From Gemmobacter caeni (GTDB taxonomy: Bacteria > Pseudomonadota > Alphaproteobacteria > Rhodobacterales > Rhodobacteraceae), in assembly GCF_003054195.1 (NCBI RefSeq), contig NZ_QBKP01000006.1, positions 218,929-282,928 of the forward strand: a stretch of DNA of 64,000 nt, given 5' to 3'. Below, in pieces: positions 35,571 to 44,926 of the stretch (position 1 is the first letter of the stretch; every line of letters begins with the position of its first letter). The translations under genes were made by a program, and so were the position numbers. The notes beneath the pieces are model-generated. The model had not been told where the DNA came from. It did no database searches and was given only the letters and a program-made list of their open reading frames with translations.

Positions 35571-35999
35571 TCAGCGCGACAGCGGCAGCGTCATGTCGCG
35601 GTGCGGAATGCCCGCATCATCATAGGCCGGGCCTTCGGCAGTGAAGCCGAGCTTTTCGTAGAAGCCCAGCGCGGGCACCTGCGCGCTGAGACAGACCTTG
35701 TTGAAGGATGGATCGGCCGTGAAATGCCCGATGCCCGCGCGGATCAGCGCCGCGCCAAGGCCGGTGCCGCGCGCCTCGGGCAGCACGCAGACCCGGCCGA
35801 TCTTGCCGGTTGCGCCCTTGCGCAGCAGGCGGGCGGTTCCGACTGGCCGGGCATTGATTGTAGCCAGCAGGTGAATCGCCTGATCGTCGAGGTCGTCCAG
35901 TTCATCCGCCTCGGCGATGCCCTGTTCCTCGATAAACACTTTGCGTCGCAGAGCGACACAAGTGGCAATATCGGTGGTTTCCACGATGACCGGGGTCAC
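35571..35999 (-). CDS. GNAT family N-acetyltransferase (ElaA-like)
   Basis: A 142-residue GNAT protein. [21 protein letters not shown] near the N-terminus and [21 protein letters not shown] (acetyl-CoA loop) resemble ElaA/YjcF-type acetyltransferases. The GTG start at 35999 overlaps the dapE stop as GTGA, so the gene is coupled to dapE. The substrate is unknown. Confidence 0.88.
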   Translation of the reverse strand: MTPVIVETTDIATCVALRRKVFIEEQGIAEADELDDLDDQAIHLLATINARPVGTARLLRKGATGKIGRVCVLPEARGTGLGAALIRAGIGHFTADPSFNKVCLSAQVPALGFYEKLGFTAEGPAYDDAGIPHRDMTLPLSR

Positions 36000-37141
36000 G
36001 CGAAATACTCCCGCAGGATGCGGCTGTAGATCGTCTTGAGCTGTTCGATCTGCGCCACTTCGACCCGTTCATCGACCTGATGCATGGTCTTGCCGACAAG
36101 ACCGAATTCCACCACCGGGCAATGATCCTTGACGAAACGCGCGTCCGATGTGCCGCCCGAGGTGGAAAGCTCGGGCCGGCGGCCGGTTTCGGCTTCCACC
36201 GCGCGCGCGATCAGATCCGACAGCGGGCCGGGCGGCGTCAGGAAACTTTCGCCCGAGATCTGCACCCGCATCGCGATGCGGACGCCGGTTTCCGCCTCGA
36301 CTACGCGGGCCTGGCTGGCGAGCCAGTCCGTGAGGCTCGCGCCCGAATGGGCATCGTTGAATCGGATGTTCACCGTGGCATGGCCGCGCGCCGGGATCAC
36401 GTTGGTGGCCGGGTTGCCGCAGTCGATGGTGGTGATCGCCAGCGTCGAGGCGTCAAAATGCGCGGTGCCTTCGTCCAGCGGCTTTTCCTCCAGCCGCGCG
36501 AGCAGTTTCACCAGCGCCGACATCGGGTTCTTCGCCCGGTGCGGATAGGCGCTGTGGCCCTGCACGCCCTCCGCGGTGAACCAGCAGGTCATCGAACCGC
36601 GGCGGCCGATTTTCATCATCTCGCCCATCTCGTTGGGGCAGGTGGGCTCGCCCACGAGGCAATGCGTCATCCGTTCGCCATTGGCGGCCATCCAGTCCAG
36701 CAGCGCGGTGGTGCCATCCTCGGCATCGCCTTCCTCGTCGCCGGTAATGGCCAGGATCACCGCGCCGTCCGGCGGTGTTTCGCGCACGAAATCCAGTGCG
36801 GCGGCGGCAAAGGCCGCAACGCCCGATTTCATGTCGGTGGCGCCCCGGCCCCAGAGGATGCCGTCGATGATCTCCCCTCCGAAGGGATCATGCGTCCAGG
36901 CGGTGGCATCGCCCACCGGCACCACATCGGTATGACCGTTGAAGCCGAAGCTGCGGTTGGCACCTTTCGTGCCCCAGCGCGCGAAAAGGTTGGCAATGCC
37001 GCCGCGATCCACACGCGTGCAGGTAAATCCCCCTTCGGTCAGCATCCGCTCCAGCAGGGTCAGGGCCCCTCCCTCGGCCGGAGTGACCGAATTGCAGCGG
37101 ATGAGGTCGGCAGTCAGGCGGACGGGATCGACGGGCTTCAT
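35996..37141 (-). CDS. dapE: Succinyl-diaminopimelate desuccinylase
   Basis: A 381-residue M20 metallopeptidase that cleaves N-succinyl-LL-diaminopimelate in lysine and peptidoglycan precursor synthesis. [11 protein letters not shown] and [14 protein letters not shown] carry metal ligands, [13 protein letters not shown] contains the catalytic glutamate, CLVGEPT and [21 protein letters not shown] belong to the lid domain, and [11 protein letters not shown] lies near the end. The ATG at 37141 with AAGGAGG eight bases before was chosen. Confidence 0.95.
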   Translation of the reverse strand: MKPVDPVRLTADLIRCNSVTPAEGGALTLLERMLTEGGFTCTRVDRGGIANLFARWGTKGANRSFGFNGHTDVVPVGDATAWTHDPFGGEIIDGILWGRGATDMKSGVAAFAAAALDFVRETPPDGAVILAITGDEEGDAEDGTTALLDWMAANGERMTHCLVGEPTCPNEMGEMMKIGRRGSMTCWFTAEGVQGHSAYPHRAKNPMSALVKLLARLEEKPLDEGTAHFDASTLAITTIDCGNPATNVIPARGHATVNIRFNDAHSGASLTDWLASQARVVEAETGVRIAMRVQISGESFLTPPGPLSDLIARAVEAETGRRPELSTSGGTSDARFVKDHCPVVEFGLVGKTMHQVDERVEVAQIEQLKTIYSRILREYFA

Positions 37142-37430
37142 GGCGGCCTCCTTGTTCTGGCCCTCAGGGATAAGGTGCCGGAGCGGCTGCCGCAAGCCCG
37201 CCACCGCAGCCCCCACCACTGTGGCCGGGGCGCCACCGGACAGCGCGGACCGTGGGAATGTGGCAACAATAGGGATGACATGGGGCATAATGCGGACATA
37301 TCGTTCTCGTCAGATGCGGATACATGCCGCAGTAACCGACAGGGTGGATCAACCGCCCGGCCCCGAGCAGACCGGCAGATGACGGAGAAAACTCCGCAGC
37401 CGGGGGGACCTGAAAAGGTGAGACAGGCAC
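37142..37430. promoter_or_regulatory. Divergent intergenic region between dapE and the Hint-domain genes
   Basis: 289 bases hold the start signals of two divergent units. The dapE ribosome site lies at 37149-37155. I found no clear -35/-10 pair or operator that I would defend, and no open frame with family sequence. Confidence 0.35.
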
Positions 37431-39014
37431 ATGGCGACCGGCGCCGAACTGACATACCAGACCAACGCCTCGGCGTTGCAGATGGCCAATGCGATTTTCG
37501 GCGATGGCGTGACCGTCACCGGGGCAAGCTATACCGGGCCAAATGCGTCTTCCGCGATCTATTCCAACGGGCATCTTTCACCCGGTGTCGTGCCCTCGGC
37601 AAGCGGGGTCATCCTGTCAACCGGCAATGTGACGAGCTTCACCCAGAGCTCGGGCGATCCCAACCGCAGCGCCAGCACCTCGACCAATACCTCGGGTGTC
37701 GATAACAACAGCCTGTTCAACGCCATCGCTGGTGCCCGCACCTATGATGCGGCCTGGCTGGATGTCGATTTCATCCCGACCGGCAACATGATGACGATGA
37801 AATTCGTCTTCGCCTCGGAGGAATACCCGGAATACGTCAATTCACAGTTCAACGATGTCGTGGGCGTCTGGGTAAACGGCACCCATGTGCCGGTCTCGGT
37901 CGGCAACGGCAAGACCGCCGTGAACAACATCAACCTGAACACCCAGCCCAACCTGACCATTTCCAACACGAATGACGCCTACAACACCGAGATGGACGGC
38001 TTCACCATCACCCTGTCGCTGGACATGAAGGTGATCGCGGGGCAGGTCAATTCCATCCGCATCGGCATCGCGGATACCTCGGATGCGAACTATGACAGCA
38101 ACCTGCTGATTGCGGGCGATTCCGTGCAGACCGCGCTGGTCGCGGTGGATGACAGCATCACCATGGGCCCTGATGGCACCCGCACGCTGAATGCCCTGGC
38201 CAATGACCGTGGTCCCGGTAACAGCCAGCTTGTCATTACACAGATCAACGGCATCAACGTGGTCGCGGGACAGACCGTGACCCTTGCCAGCGGCCAGCAG
38301 ATCACGCTGAACGCAGATGGCACCTTCACCATCGTCGGCAACGGCCAGACCGGAAGTTCGTCCTTCACCTACACGCTCGCCAACGGCAACGGAAAGGGCG
38401 TGACGGATGTGGGGATCGTCACCATCAACTCCGTGCCCTGCTTCGTGGCAGGCACCCGCATCCGCACGCCGGACGGGGACGTGCCGGTGGAACAGCTGGA
38501 ACCCGGCGACCTGGTTCTGACGATGGATGACGGACCGCAGCCGCTGCGCTGGATCGGCAGCCGTCGTGTGGCCGCCAGCGGCGCTTTCGCACCCATCCGT
38601 ATCAAGGCGGGCACCTTCGGGGCGCATGGCACGCTCTTCGTCTCGCCCCAGCACCGGGTTTTGCTGCGCGACCGGCTGGCCGAACTGCTGTTCGGAGAGG
38701 CAGAGGTTCTGGTCGCCGCGAAAGAGCTGGTGAACGGCCGCAGCATCACGGTGCAGCCGGGGGGCGAAGTGGAATATGTGCATCTGATGTTCGACAGGCA
38801 CCAGCTTGTCTGGTCGGAAGGTCTGGTGACAGAAAGCTTCCTGCCGGGGCCACAGGCCGCCGAAATCCTTGACCGTCCGGTTCTGGACGAGATCCGGGCC
38901 CTGTTTCCCGAACTCGACCCCGAGACCTGGCTGGGCTACGGCCCCGCCGCCCGCCCCACCCTGCGCGGCTTCGAGGCGCAGGTTCTGCTGACCGACGCCC
39001 GGCGCGCCGCATGA
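37431..39014 (+). CDS. Choice-of-anchor L / Hint-domain surface protein
   Basis: A 527-residue protein. Residues about 10-235 match the choice-of-anchor L domain (IPTGNMMTMKFVFASEEYPEYV, FNDVVGVWVNG, TEMDGFTITLSLDM). About 240-330 is an Ig/cadherin-like repeat (ALVAVDDSITMGPDGTRTLNALAND). From Cys337 to about 480 is a Hint domain (CFVAGTRIRTPDGDVPVEQL, HGTLFVSPQHRVLLRD), as in self-splicing or self-cleaving proteins. It has no classical signal peptide, so type I export is plausible for this Rhodobacterales family. The Hint active Cys is present. The next gene is a second Hint-like protein, overlapping by four bases. Confidence 0.9.
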   Translation: MATGAELTYQTNASALQMANAIFGDGVTVTGASYTGPNASSAIYSNGHLSPGVVPSASGVILSTGNVTSFTQSSGDPNRSASTSTNTSGVDNNSLFNAIAGARTYDAAWLDVDFIPTGNMMTMKFVFASEEYPEYVNSQFNDVVGVWVNGTHVPVSVGNGKTAVNNINLNTQPNLTISNTNDAYNTEMDGFTITLSLDMKVIAGQVNSIRIGIADTSDANYDSNLLIAGDSVQTALVAVDDSITMGPDGTRTLNALANDRGPGNSQLVITQINGINVVAGQTVTLASGQQITLNADGTFTIVGNGQTGSSSFTYTLANGNGKGVTDVGIVTINSVPCFVAGTRIRTPDGDVPVEQLEPGDLVLTMDDGPQPLRWIGSRRVAASGAFAPIRIKAGTFGAHGTLFVSPQHRVLLRDRLAELLFGEAEVLVAAKELVNGRSITVQPGGEVEYVHLMFDRHQLVWSEGLVTESFLPGPQAAEILDRPVLDEIRALFPELDPETWLGYGPAARPTLRGFEAQVLLTDARRAA

Positions 39015-40048
39015 ACACAGCGCCGCGCCCGGGGGGATGGACCGCGCTGTCTCAGCACGACCCGACCCGTCCGGGCGCAGGCGCGGGCCGCAAGGGGCTG
39101 ATGGAGCGCGGGGCGCTGGTTCTTGAACTGGCCGTGCCGCTGCGCAAGGCACAGGTTCTGCTGGATTACCATGCCGAGGCCGATGGCTGGGAACGGGCGT
39201 TTTCTATCCTGCACGATCCCGAAAGCGGCCTGACCATCCGCCATCGGCAGGGCAAGGCCGTTGCGCTGCACCGGCTCTGTGGCCCCCTGCCCGCCGAACC
39301 GGGCATCGCGCAGGTCATCCTGACCTTCGACGCCCCTGCCCGCCACTGGAAGCTGAGCTACTGCCGACCGGGCAGCGGCACCTTCCTCGCGGCGACCGGC
39401 GAGGCCCCCCTTCCACTGCCGCTGGACGATCTGGACCGGATGTGTGCGCTATCCCCTCTGGTGCGCCGGCACGAGGCGGTGCTGTGGTTCGGTGCCACCT
39501 CCCAGGCTACACCGCCCTGCGCCTCGGGCTGGGTCCATCCGCAAAGCCGGATTGCGACACCCTCTGGCTTTCGGCAGGCGGGCAGCCTTGGACCGGGCGA
39601 CACCGTGTTACTGCACGACGGATCGGCGCGCGGCCTGCGCTCGGTACGGCATCTTGATCTGCCGGGGCGGGGCAGCCATACGCCGGTGCGGCTGCGCGCA
39701 CCCTATTTCGTGGCCGGTCACGATCTGCTGGTCAGTGCCGATCTTCCCGTTCTGCTGACCGGCGGGGATATCGAGGATGTTTACGGGGAACCGGCCCTGC
39801 TGGTTGCCGCCCAGCACCTGACCGACGGTTTCGCCGCGATCTTCGATACAGGGCATATGGTGGTGCGGACCGTATCGCTGGATGTAGGCCCCCCGGCGGT
39901 TGTGCAGGGCGATGGCATGGCGTTCCTTTCCGCCAGTCATACCGCCGGGCAGAATGGCCCGCCCCCGCTGCGCCAGCTGCGCGGGTTCGAGGCGATGGCG
40001 CTGCTGGCCGCGCTGAACCGCGGCAACACGGGCTGGCGCGCGGCCTGA
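39011..40048 (+). CDS. Hint-like domain protein lacking the catalytic cysteine
   Basis: A 345-residue protein. The N-terminal 150 residues look beta-rich, without a family I can name. From residue about 174 it follows the Hint pattern (GWVHPQSRIATPSGFRQAGSLGPGD; FVAGHDLLVSADLPVLL; ALLVAAQHL), parallel to the upstream protein's Hint domain. The leading CFxxGT of an active Hint is replaced by GWVHPQS, so protein splicing or cleavage by cysteine is unlikely. ATGA-coupled to the upstream Hint gene, so it is probably its partner. Confidence 0.75.
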   Translation: MNTAPRPGGWTALSQHDPTRPGAGAGRKGLMERGALVLELAVPLRKAQVLLDYHAEADGWERAFSILHDPESGLTIRHRQGKAVALHRLCGPLPAEPGIAQVILTFDAPARHWKLSYCRPGSGTFLAATGEAPLPLPLDDLDRMCALSPLVRRHEAVLWFGATSQATPPCASGWVHPQSRIATPSGFRQAGSLGPGDTVLLHDGSARGLRSVRHLDLPGRGSHTPVRLRAPYFVAGHDLLVSADLPVLLTGGDIEDVYGEPALLVAAQHLTDGFAAIFDTGHMVVRTVSLDVGPPAVVQGDGMAFLSASHTAGQNGPPPLRQLRGFEAMALLAALNRGNTGWRAA

Positions 40049-40117
40049 GCCGCGCCAGGCATAGCGCTTGCCATTCGCGGCCCGGAATGCTCCCCTCGCC
40101 CTGCGGCAACACCCGCG

Positions 40118-40825
40118 ATGGGAGGCATCATGTATAAATCCGGCGAAGTGGCTTACCAGCCGCTGCCCCTGCCCGACCGCGTTCAGAAACCCGATGATCA
40201 GGCGCTGGCCGATGCTCAGGCGTTTCTGGATTACATGCGCAAGCGTCATTCGGTCCGCGATTATGCCACCCGCCCGGTGCCGGAGGAGGTCATTGCAGCC
40301 TGTATCGCAGCGGCGGGCACCGCGCCTTCGGGCGCCAATCACCAGCCCTGGCATTTCGTCGCCATCGCCGATCCGGCGATGAAGGCCCGTGTCCGCGCCG
40401 CGGCCGAGGAGGAGGAAGCCGCCTTCTACGCCGGTGGCGCGGGCGACGAATGGCTGGCCGCGCGGGAACCCATCGGCACCGGCACCACGAAACCGCATCT
40501 GACCGATGCGCCCTGGCTGATCGTGGTCTTTGCCCAGCGGTATGGGGTGACCGAAGACGGGCAGCGCTACAAGAATTACTACGTCCCCGAAAGCGTCGGC
40601 ATCGCCACCGGCCTGCTGATCACCGCCTTGCATCACGCCGGGCTGGTCTGTCTGGAACATACGCCCAACCCGATGAAATTCCTCAACGAGTTGTGCGGGC
40701 GGCCCGATCACGAAAAGGCCGTGATGATCCTGCCCGTCGGCTGGCCCGCCGATCACGCCACCGTGCCGGAGGTCGCCAAGCGGAAGAAGCCTCTGGCCGA
40801 GATCCTGTCAGTGTTTCGCGGATGA
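40118..40825 (+). CDS. Nitroreductase-family protein (iodotyrosine deiodinase-like)
   Basis: A 235-residue FMN enzyme. The FMN-binding KRHSVRDYATRPVPEEV and GTAPSGANHQPWHFVAI segments mark the nitroreductase fold. The lid and C-terminal ALHHAGLVCLEHTPNPMKFLNELCGRPDHEKAVMILPVGWP is the pattern of iodotyrosine-deiodinase-like members rather than NfsA/NfsB. A reductive dehalogenation of halophenols is therefore possible, though unproven. The start at 40118 is an ATG, with a further in-frame ATG at 40130 that may be the true start. Confidence 0.85.
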   Translation: MGGIMYKSGEVAYQPLPLPDRVQKPDDQALADAQAFLDYMRKRHSVRDYATRPVPEEVIAACIAAAGTAPSGANHQPWHFVAIADPAMKARVRAAAEEEEAAFYAGGAGDEWLAAREPIGTGTTKPHLTDAPWLIVVFAQRYGVTEDGQRYKNYYVPESVGIATGLLITALHHAGLVCLEHTPNPMKFLNELCGRPDHEKAVMILPVGWPADHATVPEVAKRKKPLAEILSVFRG

Positions 40826-40855
40826 CGCCGCAGCGCCAGCGTGCTACGCAGGCGC

Positions 40856-43099
40856 ATGGACCAGTTGCCCAGCAAAGACCAGATCCGTCAGTGGATCACC
40901 GACAACCCCGGCCTCGCCTCGAAACGCGACATCGCGAAGGCGTTCAGCATCAAGGGTGGCCCCGCCCGCATCGAATTGAAGCGCCTGCTGAAAGAGATGG
41001 AGCAGGAAGGTGGCATCCAGAAGCGTAAGCGCCAGTTCCGCGAGGCGGGCACCTTGCCGCCGGTATCCATCCTGCGCCTGTTGCCGCCCGATGCGGCGGG
41101 CGACCTGTTTGCCCGGCCGAATGAATGGGAAGGCGAGGACGCGCCGCTGATCCATGTCATCGCCCGCACCGGCGACCCGGCGCTGGGTCAGGGCGACCGC
41201 ATTCTGGCCCGGCTGGAAAAGGTGGAGGGCGAGGCCCACGCCTATGAAGCGCGGCTGATCCGCAAGCTGGGCACCTCGGCCATCCGCGTTCTGGGCATCT
41301 TCCGCCGCGGCCACGAAGGCGGGCGCATCCTGCCCATCGACAAGGGCGCCGACAAGGAATGGCGTGTGCCCCCCGGCCTGACACTGGAGGCCGAGGATGG
41401 CGAACTGGTCGAGGCCGAACGGGCCGGACCGAAGCGCATGGGCCTGCCCAGCGCCCGCATCGTCGCCCGGCTGGGCGACCCTTCCGGGCCGAAGGCAGTC
41501 AGCCTTATCGCCATTCACCAGCACGGCATCCCCGATCAGTTCCCCGAGGCGGTGCTGGCCGAGGCCGACCGCGCCGGACCCATGACGCTGGACGCGCGCG
41601 AGGATCTGCGCCACCTCGACCTCGTGACCATCGACCCGGTGGATGCCCGCGACCGCGATGACGCGGTGCTGGCCATCCCCGACCCCGATCCCGGCAATGC
41701 CGGAGGGTTCCACCTCTGGGTCGCCATCGCCGATGTGGCGCATTACGTCACGCCCGGTTCCGCGCTGGACCGCGAGGCCCGCAAGCGCGGCAATTCCACC
41801 TATTTCCCCGACCGCGTGGTGCCGATGCTGCCCGATGTGCTGTCGGGCGACCTGTGCTCGCTGCACGAAGGCGTTGACCGGCCCTGCATGGCCGTCTGCA
41901 TCACCATCGACGCGCAGGGCAGCAAGCGCGGCCATCGCTTTACCCGCGGCCTGATGCGTTCGCGCGGGTCACTGCATTACGGGCAGGTGCAGGCCGCGAT
42001 CGACGGCGCGGTGGAACCGAAGCTGGAACCGCTGATGGACAGCGTGATCCGCCCGCTATACGCCGCCTATGCCGCGCTGAAACACGCCCGTGCCGTGCGG
42101 CAGCCGCTGGAACTGGACCTGCCGGAACGCAAGATCATCCTCTCGGACGAGGGCAAGGTGCTGTCAGTCGCCTTCCGCGAACGGTTCGACGCGCATAAGC
42201 TCATCGAAGAGGCAATGGTGCTGGCCAATGTCTGCGCCGCCGAAGAGCTGATCCGGCTGAAACGCCCGCTGCTGTTCCGCATCCACGAGGAACCGAGCCA
42301 GGAGAAGCTGGATGCCCTGCGCGAAGTGGCTGAGGCTTCGGGATTCACGCTGGCCAAGGGGCAGGTGTTGAAGACCGCGCATCTGAACCGGCTGCTGGCG
42401 CAGGCGGAAGGCACCGATCAGGACGAGCTTATCAACATCACCACATTGCGGTCGATGACCCAAGCCTATTACAGCCCGCAGAACTTTGGCCATTTCGGGC
42501 TGGCCTTGCGCAATTACGCGCATTTCACCTCGCCCATCCGGCGCTATTCCGACCTGATCGTGCATCGGGCGCTGATCGACGGGCATGGCTGGGGCGCGGA
42601 TGGCCTCAGCGCCTGGGACGTCGAGAACCTTGACGAGACCGCCAAGCTGATCTCGGATTCCGAGCGCCGGTCGATGGCTGCCGAACGCGACACCATCGAC
42701 CGCTATCTTGCCTCTTACCTCTCGGACCGCGTGGGACAGACCTTCACCGGGCGGGTTTCCGGCGTGCAGAAATTCGGGCTTTTCGTGAAGCTGGATGAAA
42801 CCGGCGCCGATGGTCTTGTGCCGATCCGTGAGGTCGGACGCGAGTTCTTCTTCTTTGATGCCGACAGCCAGACCCTGACCGGCGCCGATACCGGCCTGAC
42901 CATCGGCCCCGGCGCGCGCGTGACAGTGAGGCTGGCCGAGGCCGTGCCGGTGACCGGCGGGCTGCTTCTGGAACTAATCGAGATCGACGGCGGCGCCCTG
43001 CCCGCCCCGAAACGCGGCAAGGCCGGGCATGGCCGCGGACCGCGCAAACCCGCCCGCGCGGCCATCGCCAAACGCAAGGTGGTGCGCAAGCGGCGCTGA
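40856..43099 (+). CDS. rnr: Ribonuclease R
   Basis: A 747-residue 3'-5' exoribonuclease. It starts with a winged-helix region (QIRQWITDNPGLASKRDIAKAF). The cold-shock-like domains and RNB core follow (LRHLDLVTIDPVDARDRDDAVL, with the metal-binding aspartates). SPIRRYSDLIVHRALIDG lies near residue 560. A C-terminal S1 domain (FTGRVSGVQKFGLFVKLDETGADGLVPIREV) is followed by a basic Lys/Arg tail (GKAGHGRGPRKPARAAIAKR) typical for RNase R. The ATG at 40856 is preferred over a GTG at 40841. Confidence 0.96.
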   Translation: MDQLPSKDQIRQWITDNPGLASKRDIAKAFSIKGGPARIELKRLLKEMEQEGGIQKRKRQFREAGTLPPVSILRLLPPDAAGDLFARPNEWEGEDAPLIHVIARTGDPALGQGDRILARLEKVEGEAHAYEARLIRKLGTSAIRVLGIFRRGHEGGRILPIDKGADKEWRVPPGLTLEAEDGELVEAERAGPKRMGLPSARIVARLGDPSGPKAVSLIAIHQHGIPDQFPEAVLAEADRAGPMTLDAREDLRHLDLVTIDPVDARDRDDAVLAIPDPDPGNAGGFHLWVAIADVAHYVTPGSALDREARKRGNSTYFPDRVVPMLPDVLSGDLCSLHEGVDRPCMAVCITIDAQGSKRGHRFTRGLMRSRGSLHYGQVQAAIDGAVEPKLEPLMDSVIRPLYAAYAALKHARAVRQPLELDLPERKIILSDEGKVLSVAFRERFDAHKLIEEAMVLANVCAAEELIRLKRPLLFRIHEEPSQEKLDALREVAEASGFTLAKGQVLKTAHLNRLLAQAEGTDQDELINITTLRSMTQAYYSPQNFGHFGLALRNYAHFTSPIRRYSDLIVHRALIDGHGWGADGLSAWDVENLDETAKLISDSERRSMAAERDTIDRYLASYLSDRVGQTFTGRVSGVQKFGLFVKLDETGADGLVPIREVGREFFFFDADSQTLTGADTGLTIGPGARVTVRLAEAVPVTGGLLLELIEIDGGALPAPKRGKAGHGRGPRKPARAAIAKRKVVRKRR

Positions 43100-43103
43100 A
43101 GCA

Positions 43104-43120
43104 GGGGGCTGTCTGCCCCC
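43104..43120 (+). terminator. GC hairpin downstream of rnr
   Basis: GGGGGC (43104-43109), TGTCT, GCCCCC (43115-43120) form a perfect 6-base-pair stem five bases after the rnr stop; a second hairpin GCCCC-TTC-GGGGC follows at 43123-43135. No T tract. The first hairpin sequence is identical to that in repeat copy 1 at 11392. Confidence 0.5.
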
Positions 43121-43138
43121 TCGCCCCTTCGGGGCTCA

Positions 43139-43205
43139 CCCCCGAGGATATTTGGACCAAGATGAACTTCACGCCTTCATCTTGGCCCAAATATCCTCGG
43201 GGGGA
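43139..43205. repeat. Composite intergenic repeat copy 3, present as an inverted pair
   Basis: CCCCCGAGGATATTTGGACC with following AAGATGAA (43139-43166) is followed, after about eight bases, by the mirror copy (43175-43205) TTCATCTTGGCCCAAATATC with following CTCGGGGG. The arms differ by one base over about 28, so the pair can form a long stem. This is between rnr and the transglycosylase gene and is the best-preserved copy of the family in the window. Confidence 0.75.
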
Positions 43206-43326
43206 GTCTCCGCAGGAGACGGGGGGCGGAAAGCCCCCCTTCTCTCATCGCCGCCTTTCCCAGACGCAGGGTTCCCGCTACACTGGGGAGCGAGCAGACG
43301 CGAACAACCCGAAAAGGGGCCAGACC

Positions 43327-44592
43327 ATGCGCTTTTCCAGAACCCTCATGACCCTTGCCCTGACCACTGCCCTGTCGGCATGCATCGGCGGCGGCGGCTC
43401 GGTCTCGCAATCAGGGAGCAGCCCCACGGTGATCAAATATGGCCGCGACCAGAACCCCGACCCGGCCAAGGTGGCGGGGCTGGAGCAGTGGATTGCAGCC
43501 TTCCGTCCGCGCGCGCTGGCTTCGGGCGTGTCGGCTGGCACCTATGACGCGGCCTTCCGCGAGGTGATCTATAACCCCGAGGTGATCCGGCGGTCGAACA
43601 ACCAGGCCGAGTTCACGAAATCGCTGTGGGAATATCTGGAAACCGCCGTTTCCGACAAGCGCGTGGCCAATGGCCGCGCGATGCTGGCCCGGCATGCGGG
43701 TGTGCTGAACCAGATCGAGGCAACCTATGGCGTCGACAAGGAAGTCGTGGTTGCCGTCTGGGGCATGGAAAGCAGCTATGGCGAGAAGCGGGGCGATCTG
43801 CCGCTGATCGAGGCGCTGGCTACACTGTCCTATGAGGGGCGGCGGGCCGAGTTCTTTCAGGGTCAACTCATTGCTGCGCTGAAGATCCTTCAGGCCGGTG
43901 ATACCGATGCGCGGCATATGCTGGGCAGCTGGGCCGGTGCCATGGGGCATACGCAGTTCATCCCGACCTCGTACCTTGCCTTCGCGGTGGATTTCACCGG
44001 CGACGGCAAGCGCGACATCTGGTCGGACGATCCGACCGACGCGCTGGCCTCGACCGCCGCCTATCTGGCGAAATCGGGGTGGCAGCGCGGGCAGCCCTGG
44101 GGGATGGAAGTCACCCTGCCGCCGGGCTTTGGCGCGGCGGTGTCCGGCAAGTCGGCCAAGCGGTCAGGGGCGGACTGGCGCGCCATGGGCATCACCCGCG
44201 CCGACGGGCGCCCGGTGCCCGACGGTCAGGCGGCGCTGCTGCTGCCCGCCGGGGTGAAGGGCGCGGCCTTCCTGATCTACCGCAACTTCCACGCCATCGA
44301 GCGTTACAATCAGGCGGATGCCTATGTCATCGCGGTCGGCCACCTGTCTGACCGGCTGAAAGGTGGTCCGGGGCTGAAAACCCCCTGGCCCGCGGGCGAC
44401 AGCACCCTGCGCATGGCCGAACGGATGGAATTGCAGGAACGGCTGACCGCCATGGGCTTCGATACAGGCGGCGCAGACGGCAATGTCGGACAAAAGACCA
44501 TTGCCGCCGTCAAGGCCTTCCAGACCGCGCGGGGGCTGGTGCCCGACGGCTATCCCGACCGTGAGGTTCTGGAACTGCTGCGGCGGCGCTGA
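43327..44592 (+). CDS. Lytic murein transglycosylase (MltB-like lipoprotein)
   Basis: A 421-residue envelope enzyme that cleaves peptidoglycan glycan strands. The start MRFSRTLMTLALTTALSAC has a signal peptide and a lipobox ending in LSAC, so it is lipid-anchored. The SLT-like MltB domain has VWGMESSYGEKRGD with the catalytic Glu148, and GAMGHTQFIPTSYLAFAVDF. A C-terminal peptidoglycan-binding domain (GFDTGGADGNVGQKTIAAVKAFQ) follows. The frame is open upstream to 43162, but that part lies in the repeat. Confidence 0.92.
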   Translation: MRFSRTLMTLALTTALSACIGGGGSVSQSGSSPTVIKYGRDQNPDPAKVAGLEQWIAAFRPRALASGVSAGTYDAAFREVIYNPEVIRRSNNQAEFTKSLWEYLETAVSDKRVANGRAMLARHAGVLNQIEATYGVDKEVVVAVWGMESSYGEKRGDLPLIEALATLSYEGRRAEFFQGQLIAALKILQAGDTDARHMLGSWAGAMGHTQFIPTSYLAFAVDFTGDGKRDIWSDDPTDALASTAAYLAKSGWQRGQPWGMEVTLPPGFGAAVSGKSAKRSGADWRAMGITRADGRPVPDGQAALLLPAGVKGAAFLIYRNFHAIERYNQADAYVIAVGHLSDRLKGGPGLKTPWPAGDSTLRMAERMELQERLTAMGFDTGGADGNVGQKTIAAVKAFQTARGLVPDGYPDREVLELLRRR

Positions 44593-44604
44593 GCCGCCGC
44601 CCCT

Positions 44605-44802
44605 TCAGGCGCGCAGTGGCAGGTTATCGGCGCGCGCCAGTTTCAGCCAGGCCACCATGCCCGAGAAGAAACCGATGGCGGCCAGAATGGCGGCCACGGT
44701 GATCTGGCCGCTGTCTTCGACCCCGGCGGAAAGCGCCAGATAGCCGAAGGCCCAGAAACCCGACCAGCTGATCACGCAGATCAGGGCAACAAGCTTGTTC
44801 AT
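44605..44802 (-). CDS. Small two-helix membrane protein, unknown
   Basis: A 65-residue hydrophobic protein (MNKLVALICVISWSGFWAFG and ITVAAILAAIGFFSGMVAWL are the two membrane segments). Good position for a start: ATG at 44802 preceded by GGGAGG. I do not recognise the family. It is convergent with the transglycosylase gene and upstream of the PaaK-like gene region. Confidence 0.75.
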   Translation of the reverse strand: MNKLVALICVISWSGFWAFGYLALSAGVEDSGQITVAAILAAIGFFSGMVAWLKLARADNLPLRA

Positions 44803-44926
44803 ATGGTTCCTCCCAAAACCACGCGCGCGCGGGCAGGATGGGACAGATTGTCGCGGGCTGCCAGCAAAAAACACGCCGCGCTGCGGCATTTCGCCCCAGC
44901 GCGGCCAGTCGGAGGTCGTGTTGCGA

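Noticed and set aside
43162..43326. N-terminal extension of the transglycosylase from ATG 43162
   Set aside because: It lies in the inverted repeat, while the lipoprotein signal peptide begins at 43327.
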